5,961 nucleotides of DNA, from assembly GCA_015486905.1 (NCBI GenBank), contig WFQV01000330.1, forward strand, positions 1 through 5,961, written 5' to 3'. This document shows positions 1 to 5,961 of the stretch, piece by piece (the first letter of the stretch is position 1; each line of letters opens with the position of its first letter). The notes beneath the pieces were generated by a model, which did no database searches, was not told where the DNA came from, and saw only the letters and a program-made list of their open reading frames with translations. The stretch comes from Melioribacteraceae bacterium. GTDB taxonomy: Bacteria > Bacteroidota > Ignavibacteria > Ignavibacteriales > Melioribacteraceae. The translations under genes were made by a program, and so were the position numbers.

Positions 1-117
1 TTTATCATTCCTTCTTGGTTGAAAAATTATTTTTTGGTTCGGCTCCTTACTAAGATTTCATTCCTGCAGAACTTTTTGTAATTTTTTTAAGAAAAATAAA
101 GAATAGAATTTAAAATT

Positions 118-213
118 ACAAGGTTATTTTTGAAATATATTTTAAAAACACAAGGTTAATTATTAAATAAATTTAAATAATACAAGGTTGCCGAGTGTAG
201 ATTTATTATTTAC
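118..213. repeat. Three ACAAGGTT boxes phased at exactly 32 bp
   Basis: The 8-mer ACAAGGTT occurs at 118-125, 150-157 and 182-189, with starts exactly 32 bp apart. The first two 32-bp units (118-149 and 150-181) agree at 25 of 32 positions. The third keeps the box but diverges after it. The A+T-rich stretch just before each box is also similar (TTTAAAATT, TTTAAAAAC, TTTAAATAAT). The GG in each box stands out in DNA that is otherwise almost all A and T. A 32-bp spacing is close to three helical turns, so all boxes face the same side of the DNA. This could be a tandem operator, a curved upstream element or a decaying minisatellite. It is not a CRISPR array, since the units themselves are similar and no distinct spacers exist. 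Confidence 0.75.
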
Positions 214-241
214 TAATTCGAATTTGTGTGCTACAAGAAAA

Positions 242-264
242 TTTAACACTCAAACTGTGTTAAA
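242..264. promoter_or_regulatory. Perfect 8-bp inverted repeat, possible operator
   Basis: TTTAACAC (242-249) and GTGTTAAA (257-264) are perfect reverse complements around the 7-nt loop TCAAACT. The centre lies about 90 bp before the CapA-like start codon. The dyad could be a dimer-binding operator or a weak RNA hairpin. It is not followed by a clear T-run, so a + strand terminator is unlikely. No regulator family is recognised from the sequence. An inverted repeat of this size could arise by chance in such A+T-rich DNA. Confidence 0.35.
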
Positions 265-341
265 AATTAAGAGGTAACTTTTTAAAAAATGATTTTTCTT
301 TCTTAAATTGAAAATATTATTGTTTCTTTTTAAGGTTATTA

Positions 342-1496
342 ATGAAAATAAAATCTGCTGTAATAATTTTTTTTGTTTCGTTGTTTTTTGGTGTACTTCT
401 TTTCCCAGGTAAAGAAATTGCAACACTTCCGCCAAAGTTAAAAAAAGTTGTTCGGGATTCAATCATTACCGTTCGAATTACTGCCGCGGGGGATTTAATG
501 TGCCACTCCACGCAGTTTAATTACGCAATGGTTTCGAAGGACAGTTTCAACTTCAAGCCGGTTTTCGATTCAATTAAAAGTTACTTCGATTCTTCGGATT
601 TCGTAGCAGGAAATCTTGAGACGGTAATTGCTGATTCCGACAGTGCTTACTCGGGCTACCCGGTTTTCAACACTCCCGAAGATTTTCTATCCGGATTGAA
701 ATACGCCGGGTTTAATCATTTGATATTGGCGAACAATCATATTCTGGACAGGGAATTAAAAGGGCTTTTGAGAACAATTAAAAAAGTTAAAAAATTCGGT
801 TTCTCTTTCAGCGGTGCGGTGGAAAATTTGAGTAAAAAGGACAGCATTAAAATTTTTAATATTAAAGGAATTAAAATTGCATTTCTTTCTTTTACTTATT
901 TTACAAACAATCCAAATCGGCAGGCGCGGAAATATGTTGAAATAATTAGCCGAGCGGCATTAAGGCGTAGGATTGCCCTTGCAAATAAAGGGGGAGCGGA
1001 GTTTGTTATTGTTTACTTCCATTTCGGCAAGGAATATGAGCGCTTTCCCAATGCGGTTCAAAAAATGTTTGTGCGCGAAGCTGTTCGGGACGGAGCGGAT
1101 TTAATACTCGCTAGCCACACACATACTGTACAACCGGCTGAATTTATTAAGAGAGAAAGAGGCGATTCGGTGTTTGTTATTTATTCGATGGGCAATTTCC
1201 TTTCGAACCAACGCTGGCGCTATTCCGATGGAGGCGTGGTTATTAGCGTTGAGGTTGCTAAGGATTTCAATAAGGATTCTGTGTTTGTAAAGAAATATTC
1301 TTACTTGCCTGTTTGGGTTTTCAAAGGTAAAATAAATTCTAAGAGAGAATATTTGGTTTATCCCTTAAGCAAACGACGGTTAAAAAATCTGCCTAAGTTT
1401 TTTACACAAGAAGACAGTGTATCTGCGATAAAAAGTTTTTTTGACAGTGACAGCATTATTCACGCTTTCGGGATAAAGCTTTTACCGGCGTTCTAA
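342..1496 (+). CDS. CapA-family (PGA_cap) metallophosphatase-like protein, exported or membrane-anchored
   Basis: This 384-residue protein belongs to the CapA/PGA_cap family, related to calcineurin-like metallophosphoesterases and named after the poly-gamma-glutamate capsule protein CapA. The family motifs appear in order: AAGDLMCH (48-55), GNLE (90-93), ANNH (130-133), YFHFGKEYE (225-233), GADLILASHTHTVQP (251-265) and YSMGNFLSNQ (281-290). Likely metal or active-site residues are D51, N91, N132, H133, H227, H259 and H261. The N-terminus has K2 and K4 followed by a hydrophobic stretch (about residues 5-22) with no lipobox cysteine, suggesting a signal peptide or membrane anchor with the enzyme domain outside the cytoplasm. 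The ATG is preceded by a modest Shine-Dalgarno (AAGG, 332-335, 6-nt spacing). No capB, capC or capD neighbour is present, so a capsule role cannot be assumed. The substrate is unknown. dut follows after 17 nt, probably in the same operon. Confidence 0.9.
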   Translation: MKIKSAVIIFFVSLFFGVLLFPGKEIATLPPKLKKVVRDSIITVRITAAGDLMCHSTQFNYAMVSKDSFNFKPVFDSIKSYFDSSDFVAGNLETVIADSDSAYSGYPVFNTPEDFLSGLKYAGFNHLILANNHILDRELKGLLRTIKKVKKFGFSFSGAVENLSKKDSIKIFNIKGIKIAFLSFTYFTNNPNRQARKYVEIISRAALRRRIALANKGGAEFVIVYFHFGKEYERFPNAVQKMFVREAVRDGADLILASHTHTVQPAEFIKRERGDSVFVIYSMGNFLSNQRWRYSDGGVVISVEVAKDFNKDSVFVKKYSYLPVWVFKGKINSKREYLVYPLSKRRLKNLPKFFTQEDSVSAIKSFFDSDSIIHAFGIKLLPAF

Positions 1497-1499
1497 ATT

Positions 1500-1506
1500 A
1501 GGAGGA
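1500..1506 (+). promoter_or_regulatory. Strong Shine-Dalgarno fixing the TTG start of dut
   Basis: AGGAGGA (1500-1506) lies 7 nt before the TTG at 1514-1516. It begins just 3 nt after the stop of the CapA-like gene. There is no ATG or GTG at a suitable distance that keeps the conserved N-terminus, so this site supports a TTG initiation codon. It is by far the best ribosome binding site in the window. Confidence 0.8.
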
Positions 1507-1513
1507 AATAAAA

Positions 1514-1969
1514 TTGAGCGAGTTAAAAATAAAAATTAAAAGATTGCACAAAAAATATTCGGATATTCCCTTGCCAAAGTACGAAACAGCCGATAGTTCG
1601 GGAATGGATGTTCGCGCAGCGGTTGAAAAGGAAGAGATAATTAAAGCGGGAGAAGTAAAATTAATTCACACGAATCTGAGCGTGGAAATTCCTGCCGGAT
1701 ACGAAATACAAGTTCGTCCCCGCAGCGGCTTGGCTGCCAAGTACAATATAGGTGTGCTGAATTCCCCCGGTACAATAGACGCCGATTACCGCGGTGAAAT
1801 TAAAATCATTTTGTTCAATTTCGGCAAAGAAGATTTTGTAATTCGCCGTGGCTATAGGATTGCTCAATTGGTAGTCGGTAAAATTTACAAAGCAAATTTA
1901 ATTGAAAGTGATGAATTGAATTCTACACCGCGCGGGTCGGGAGGTTTCGGACATACCGGAGGAAAATAG
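1514..1969 (+). CDS. dut: Deoxyuridine 5'-triphosphate nucleotidohydrolase (dUTPase), trimeric type
   Basis: dUTPase hydrolyses dUTP to dUMP and pyrophosphate in the cytoplasm. This limits uracil insertion into DNA and provides the precursor for dTMP. The 151-residue length is typical of the homotrimeric family. All five motifs are present: I, GMDVRAA (30-36); II, PRSGLA (69-74); III, GVLNSPGTIDADYRGEI (80-96), with D89 as the expected catalytic Asp and Y92 in the uridine pocket; IV, RRGYRIAQLVV (111-121); V, RGSGGFGHTGG (140-150), the flexible C-terminal arm that closes over the substrate in this family. The TTG start is chosen because of the strong Shine-Dalgarno and because the N-terminus then has the usual length. 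The gene lies 17 nt after the CapA-like gene, so co-transcription and perhaps translational coupling are likely. No residue of the catalytic motifs is missing. Confidence 0.97.
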   Translation: MSELKIKIKRLHKKYSDIPLPKYETADSSGMDVRAAVEKEEIIKAGEVKLIHTNLSVEIPAGYEIQVRPRSGLAAKYNIGVLNSPGTIDADYRGEIKIILFNFGKEDFVIRRGYRIAQLVVGKIYKANLIESDELNSTPRGSGGFGHTGGK

Positions 1970-2019
1970 GATAAGTTTCAACTCTTGGCAAAGCTGAATT
2001 TTAACCTTTCCGAAAAAGT

Positions 2020-2051
2020 AATTCCCGATTGAATGAGGAGGGATTTTTTTT
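2020..2051 (+). terminator. Possible rho-independent terminator after dut
   Basis: AATTCCC (2020-2026) can pair with GGGATTT (2040-2046), with one T-T mismatch and a 13-nt loop. A run of eight Ts (2044-2051) begins within the 3' arm. The position, 50 nt after the dut stop, fits the end of the CapA-like/dut operon. The stem is short and the loop long, so this is a weak candidate. Confidence 0.35.
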
Positions 2052-2114
2052 GAAATAATTTTTCTTCTTAAATATTCCCGTTAAAAAGAGTTACAATTGT
2101 TCAACTGATTTTCC

Positions 2115-2134
2115 TTTGCCGAAGAGCAGGCAAA
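2115..2134 (+). other. Perfect 6-bp hairpin in the dut-dnaE gap
   Basis: TTTGCC (2115-2120) pairs perfectly with GGCAAA (2129-2134) around an 8-nt loop (GAAGAGCA). It is followed by an A+T-rich stretch without an uninterrupted long T-run, so it is only a poor terminator candidate. It could belong to the dnaE leader RNA. About one such hairpin could be expected by chance in a gap of this size, so no function is claimed. The rest of the 1970-2245 gap shows no gene longer than a few codons and no clear promoter. Confidence 0.3.
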
Positions 2135-2245
2135 TTAAATTTAAAATTTTTATTTTCATTTCGAAGTTTTTGAATTCTTTCAACCTGGCTAAACGGGAAA
2201 ACGGATACTTTTACAATTTAACTTAATGGAAAAATTTGTAGTTCA

Positions 2246-5200
2246 ATGAGCGATTTTGTACATCTTCACAACCATTCACATTACAGTTTGCAGGACGGCG
2301 CCGCTAAGGTGGAAGACCTTGTAAATGCAGCGGTAAGGAACAATATGCATGCTCTGGCACTTACCGACCACGGCGTAATGTACGGCGTTTCGGAGTTCTT
2401 CAAAAAAGCAAAGAAAGCGGGAATTAAGCCAATCATCGGAGAGGAGGCTTACATTACTTTTGAAGGCAGCCGTTTCGACAAAAAGAAAAACGAAAACGGC
2501 GGAAAAGGAAAATCCAAGAACTACAATCACCTTGTTCTACTTGCTAAGAACGCGACCGGCTACAAGAACTTAATGAAACTTTCTACCATCGGTCACACGG
2601 AAGGTTTTTATTACAAACCACGGATTGATTTGGAGGTACTGAGAAAATATAAGGAAGGTCTTATTTGTACTTCAGCCTGTTTAGCGGGACCCGTTGCTGC
2701 TCCGGTATTAAAGGGCGATTTGGAGCTGGCAAAGAAGAACGCAATAATTCTAAAAGAAATTTTCGGAGATGATTTTTACCTTGAAATTCAGAACCATGGG
2801 ATGGATGACGACTACAAAATTCTTGAGGTGTTCCCAAAATTTTCCAAAGAACTCGGAATTCCATTGGTGGCTACGAACGATATTCATTACATCGAAAAAG
2901 AGCACGCAATAGCCCACAACATTTTGCTTTTACTTTCGGATAAAAGCGGTAAGGCGGATTATCGTCAGTTGCGTTACAGAACCAACCAAATCTATTTCAA
3001 AAGTGCCGAAGAGATGAAAGAACTATTTAAAGATTTTGATGGTGCAATTGAAAACACTTTGGCGATTGAGGAAAAGATTAATTTTGAAATGGAATTTAAA
3101 CATTTCCATTACCCGCAATTTCCAATTCCGCCGGATTCCGATGCTAAAAGTCTTGACGAATATTTCGAGCAGCTTGCCCGCATTGGGTTACACGAAAAGT
3201 TTCCCAAATTAACAAGGGAAATTGAAGACCGCTTTAACTACGAGATTGAAGTAATTAAAAGCATGGGCTACTCCGGTTATTTCCTCATTGTGCAGGATTT
3301 CATTAATGCGGCAAAGAAGTCCGGTATTCCCGTTGGCCCCGGGCGTGGCAGTGCCGCTGGAAGCTTGGTGGCTTTTACGTTAGGGATTACTAACGTCAAT
3401 CCCCTCAAGTACGATTTGCTTTTTGAAAGATTCCTGAACCCCAACCGAAAATCGATGCCTGATATTGATGTTGACTTTGCCGACGACCAGCGCGGCGATG
3501 TGATTGAATATGTAAAAGGGAAGTACGGTGAAAAATCAGTTTCGCAAATTATTACTTTTAACCGCCTTTCTTCCCGCCAGGTTTTGCGAGACGTAGCAAG
3601 GGTTCTAAATATTCCTATTCCTACGGTTAACAACATTACAAAATGGATCCCTTCAAAGTTTGGTAAAATTTTCACGATTGACCAGGCGTTGAACGAAGTG
3701 CCCGAATTAAAATGGGTAAAGAAATCCGATGACCCGCAAATTCAAGAGTTGATTAAATACGCTCGTATTTTGGAGGGGATGAACCGCAACGCTTCGAAGC
3801 ACGCGGCCGGCGTTGTGATTACACCCGGCGAGGTAAGCGATTTTGTTCCGCTGGCAAAAGCAAGCAACAGTGACGATTTTGTTACGCAGTACAATATGAA
3901 GGAGCTGGATGATGCGGGAATTCTTAAAATGGACTTCTTGGGATTAAGAACTCTTTCAATTATACGTGACACGATTAAGCTTGTAAAGAAAACCCGCGGA
4001 ATTGAAATTAATATGGAAACAATTCCTGAAGACGACCCGGAGACCTTCAAGCTTTTCAGTAAAGGAAAAACTACTGCTGTCTTCCAGTTTGAATCCGCTC
4101 CGATGCGCGAGTATTTAAAGAAACTAAAACCGACAAGCATTAAAGACCTTGCTGCAATGAACGCACTTTATCGTCCCGGCCCGATGAGTTTTATCGACTC
4201 CTTTATTAATAGGAAATTCGGGAGAGAAAAAATTCAATATGCGCATCCTGCTTTGGAACCAATTCTGAATGAAACTTTCGGAATAATCGTTTACCAGGAA
4301 CAGGTAATCCAAATTGCGAACAAACTTGGCGGAATGACCCTTGCAGAGGCTGATATTCTTAGGCGTGCAATGGGGAAGAAAGATGCCAATGCAATGAAGG
4401 AGCAGGAGGTTAAGTTCATTGAGGGCGCGGTAAAGAACAACATCTCCAAAAAAGTTGCACGGGAAGTTTTCGAAACGATTAAAAAGTTTGCAAGTTACGG
4501 TTTTAACAAAAGTCACTCGGTGGCTTATTCGATTGTAGCTTACCAAACAGCTTATTTAAAAGCACATTATTTGTCGGAGTTCCTTGCGGCGAACTTGACG
4601 AACGAGTTGAACAACACGAGTAAAATCACGATTCTTTTGGATGATTGCCGCCGCTTGCATGTAGAGGTTCTGCCCCCGGATATCAATAAGCCCTCAACTT
4701 ATTTTAACGTGTCGAACGGAAAAATTATTTTCGGAATGTCGGCAATTAAAAACGTAGGAGTCCATGCGGTTGAAGAGCTTGAACGTGCCCGCGAAGATTT
4801 GGGTCGTGACTTTAGGAACATCTTTGACCTTTGCGCCAACATAGATACAAGAATCGTAAACAAGCGAGCCTTGGAGGGACTTGTATTAGCGGGGGCGTTG
4901 GATACATTGGAAGGAACACGGGCTCAAAATTTTGCGGCAATTGAACAAGCATTGGAATACGGCAGTAAATATAGAAATGCACAAAAGAAAATAGAGGGGA
5001 GTCTCTTCGGGGATGCAATTAATGATATTGATATTAAAGAACCGGAGCTGCCGGCTGTTCCGACCTGGAGCAACAAGGAGCGGTTGGCTAAAGAACGTGA
5101 AGTGTTGGGCTTTTATTTAACGGGGCATCCCCTTGCTAAGTATGCCGGTGAGTACGATTCATTTGCAACGGTTCATCTTGGGGAACCTGAAACTTTCGGC

Positions 5201-5701
5201 AATAAAGAGATTGTAAGAGCTTGCGGAGTAATCACAAAAATCAGAACGCGTATCGACAAATCCGGCAACCAGATGGCATTCTTCAATTTAGACGATTTTA
5301 CCGGTTCATGCGAGTGCCTCGCTTTTTACAAAACTTACGCAAACTGTAAAGAGGTACTCAACGAAGAATCGACGGTAATGGTACTTGGTAAAGTTGAAAG
5401 CAGCGGCGACTCGATTAAAATTCGCGTAAACGAAGCTGTCTCATTGGAGGAAGCACGCGTTCGCCTTACCAAAAGAATCCATTTGAAAATTTCCGAGGAA
5501 AAGGAGAACGAAGAAACGGCTAATGCCCTGAAGGAAATTTTTGCGGACCACAAAGGAAACGTCCCGGTTTATTTGAGTATTGGTGACAATGGTGACAGAC
5601 GAAAGTTCGTATTGGAAAAGAAAATTGATGTCAATGAAAAATCCATTGCACAATTGCGAACGTTGTTAGGCGAGGATTCTATTTCTTATTTAACCTACTG
5701 A
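2246..5701 (+). CDS. dnaE: DNA polymerase III alpha subunit, DnaE1 type, with intact PHP domain
   Basis: This is the catalytic subunit of the replicative polymerase; 1151 residues is close to the family norm (E. coli 1160). PHP domain, about 3-290: the nine usual metal ligands appear present (H8, H10, D17, H42, E67, H95, C145, D212, H214), unlike the degenerate E. coli domain, so metal-dependent proofreading is possible. Polymerase core, about 290-800: GPGRGSAAGSL (364-374), PDIDVDF with catalytic D406 and D408, SKHAAGVVI (517-525), KMDFLGL with third catalytic D563, YRPGPM (642-647), FGIIVYQEQV (678-687), LRRAMGKK (705-712) and FNKSHSVAYS (753-762). Helix-hairpin-helix tract at about 795-890, OB fold at about 988-1065, then a C-terminal tau-binding-like domain. 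The clamp-binding motif is EGSLF (917-921) where QxxLF is usual. The ATG at 2246 puts the conserved FVHLHNHSHYS at the N-terminus. No Shine-Dalgarno precedes it; a 7-codon reading frame (2226-2249) overlaps the start as ATGA. Confidence 0.98.
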   Translation: MSDFVHLHNHSHYSLQDGAAKVEDLVNAAVRNNMHALALTDHGVMYGVSEFFKKAKKAGIKPIIGEEAYITFEGSRFDKKKNENGGKGKSKNYNHLVLLAKNATGYKNLMKLSTIGHTEGFYYKPRIDLEVLRKYKEGLICTSACLAGPVAAPVLKGDLELAKKNAIILKEIFGDDFYLEIQNHGMDDDYKILEVFPKFSKELGIPLVATNDIHYIEKEHAIAHNILLLLSDKSGKADYRQLRYRTNQIYFKSAEEMKELFKDFDGAIENTLAIEEKINFEMEFKHFHYPQFPIPPDSDAKSLDEYFEQLARIGLHEKFPKLTREIEDRFNYEIEVIKSMGYSGYFLIVQDFINAAKKSGIPVGPGRGSAAGSLVAFTLGITNVNPLKYDLLFERFLNPNRKSMPDIDVDFADDQRGDVIEYVKGKYGEKSVSQIITFNRLSSRQVLRDVARVLNIPIPTVNNITKWIPSKFGKIFTIDQALNEVPELKWVKKSDDPQIQELIKYARILEGMNRNASKHAAGVVITPGEVSDFVPLAKASNSDDFVTQYNMKELDDAGILKMDFLGLRTLSIIRDTIKLVKKTRGIEINMETIPEDDPETFKLFSKGKTTAVFQFESAPMREYLKKLKPTSIKDLAAMNALYRPGPMSFIDSFINRKFGREKIQYAHPALEPILNETFGIIVYQEQVIQIANKLGGMTLAEADILRRAMGKKDANAMKEQEVKFIEGAVKNNISKKVAREVFETIKKFASYGFNKSHSVAYSIVAYQTAYLKAHYLSEFLAANLTNELNNTSKITILLDDCRRLHVEVLPPDINKPSTYFNVSNGKIIFGMSAIKNVGVHAVEELERAREDLGRDFRNIFDLCANIDTRIVNKRALEGLVLAGALDTLEGTRAQNFAAIEQALEYGSKYRNAQKKIEGSLFGDAINDIDIKEPELPAVPTWSNKERLAKEREVLGFYLTGHPLAKYAGEYDSFATVHLGEPETFGNKEIVRACGVITKIRTRIDKSGNQMAFFNLDDFTGSCECLAFYKTYANCKEVLNEESTVMVLGKVESSGDSIKIRVNEAVSLEEARVRLTKRIHLKISEEKENEETANALKEIFADHKGNVPVYLSIGDNGDRRKFVLEKKIDVNEKSIAQLRTLLGEDSISYLTY

Positions 5702-5763
5702 AATCTAGCGCTTGCCTCGAGCAGGAACATTAAGCAGACAACAGTGAATAGGAAATTATGAGT

Positions 5764-5784
5764 TATGAATGATGAATGATGAAA
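5764..5784. repeat. Short 7-bp tandem repeat (GATGAAT, about three copies)
   Basis: TATGAAT (5764-5770), GATGAAT (5771-5777) and GATGAAA (5778-5784) form a short degenerate tandem run, preceded by the related TTATGAG (5757-5763). Slippage-prone repeats of this kind are common in intergenic DNA of A+T-rich bacteria. No function is inferred. Confidence 0.55.
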
Positions 5785-5800
5785 TGATCCGTGAAAATCC

Positions 5801-5837
5801 TGCGGTACAAGTTTAAATTTTGTGGCAATATTTTTTT
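5801..5837 (+). terminator. Candidate rho-independent terminator of dnaE
   Basis: TGC (5801-5803) and TACAA (5806-5810) pair with TTGTG (5820-5824) and GCA (5825-5827), leaving a 2-nt GG bulge, one G-T pair and a 9-nt loop. A run of seven Ts follows at 5831-5837. The site lies about 100 nt after the dnaE stop and is the best T-tract-linked hairpin there. The stem is interrupted and not GC-rich, so confidence is moderate at best. The first hairpin of the downstream cluster (5869-5886), followed by TTCTTTT, is an alternative. Confidence 0.4.
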
Positions 5838-5868
5838 CTCTTAGAATGGTATTGAGACACGCATAATT

Positions 5869-5954
5869 GAACTGCTTTCGCAGTTCTTCTTTTAAGCGTT
5901 TTTCTTTCTGCGGGTTTCGCCCGCAGTTATTGAAATTGAAGCGCTTCGCGCTTC
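5869..5954. repeat. Cluster of three perfect GNRA/TTCG-like hairpins
   Basis: Three perfect 7-bp hairpins lie within 86 nt. Hairpin 1 is GAACTGC/GCAGTTC (5869-5886) with loop TTTC. Hairpin 2 is CTGCGGG/CCCGCAG (5908-5926) with loop TTTCG. Hairpin 3 is GAAGCGC/GCGCTTC (5938-5954) with loop TTC. The stems differ but the loops are alike. Read on the - strand they become GAAA, CGAAA and GAA, and hairpins 1 and 3 contain GCGAAAGC and GCGAAGC, sequences known to form unusually stable mini-hairpins. The linkers are 21 and 11 nt. Three such perfect stems are very unlikely by chance in this length. The cluster may continue past the window edge. It resembles REP-like intergenic palindromes, but no family is recognised. 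Confidence 0.8.
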
Positions 5955-5961
5955 TTTGTAT

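Larger units (their letters stand above)
1..341. other. A+T-rich non-coding region upstream of the CapA-like gene
   Basis: No complete gene is visible here. On the + strand, frame 1 is open from the left edge to a TAA at 79-81 (26 sense codons, ending ...SFLQNFL). It could be the C-terminus of a gene lying mostly outside the window, but the stretch is too short and A+T-rich to call. The + frame 3 is also open, to a TAA at 51-53, so the frame cannot be decided. From 82 onward all frames are broken. This part holds the phased ACAAGGTT repeats (118-213) and an inverted repeat (242-264), listed separately. No convincing promoter of the sigma-70 type or of the Bacteroidetes TTTG/TAnnTTTG type could be picked out, because the A+T richness gives many weak matches. 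Confidence 0.6.
5702..5961. other. Non-coding region downstream of dnaE
   Basis: No convincing gene is present. This stretch holds the tandem repeat, the candidate terminator and the triple hairpin cluster, listed separately. On the - strand one frame is open from the right edge to a TAG at 5695-5697 (88 codons, no usable start codon within the window except an ATG near its end). Its translation runs through the repeats and hairpins and matches no family I recognise, so it is not called as a gene. Confidence 0.55.

Overview
The window is a stretch of bacterial chromosome with three complete genes on the + strand: a CapA-family metallophosphatase-like protein (342-1496), dUTPase (dut, 1514-1969) and the replicative DNA polymerase III alpha subunit (dnaE, 2246-5701). 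There is no sign of phage, plasmid or transposase genes, and no RNA gene or CRISPR array was seen. The intergenic DNA is very A+T-rich, while the coding DNA is more balanced. A real Shine-Dalgarno sequence sits before dut, which starts with TTG. The DnaE is of the 1151-residue DnaE1 type with an intact PHP domain. Together these suggest the Bacteroidota/Chlorobiota/Ignavibacteriota group. My best guess is an Ignavibacteria-like organism, but this rests on general protein style and not on a database search.

Layout. Positions 1-341 are non-coding or hold only the last codons of a gene lying further left. They carry three copies of an ACAAGGTT box spaced exactly 32 bp apart, then an 8-bp perfect inverted repeat. 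The CapA-like gene and dut are 17 nt apart and probably co-transcribed. A 276-nt gap (1970-2245) follows, holding a weak terminator-like hairpin plus T-tract and a second perfect hairpin. dnaE follows and appears to be a separate transcription unit. After dnaE, 260 nt of non-coding DNA contain a candidate terminator, a short 7-bp tandem repeat, and a cluster of three perfect hairpins running into the right edge of the window.

How the genes relate. dut and dnaE both serve DNA replication: dUTPase keeps dUTP low and supplies dUMP for thymidylate synthesis, so the polymerase does not insert uracil. The CapA-like protein is predicted to be exported or membrane-anchored and has no obvious link to replication, so its pairing with dut looks positional.

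I found no convincing new multi-gene system. The parts most worth a second look are the non-coding ones (the 32-bp-phased boxes and the triple hairpin cluster), and within DnaE an altered clamp-binding motif.
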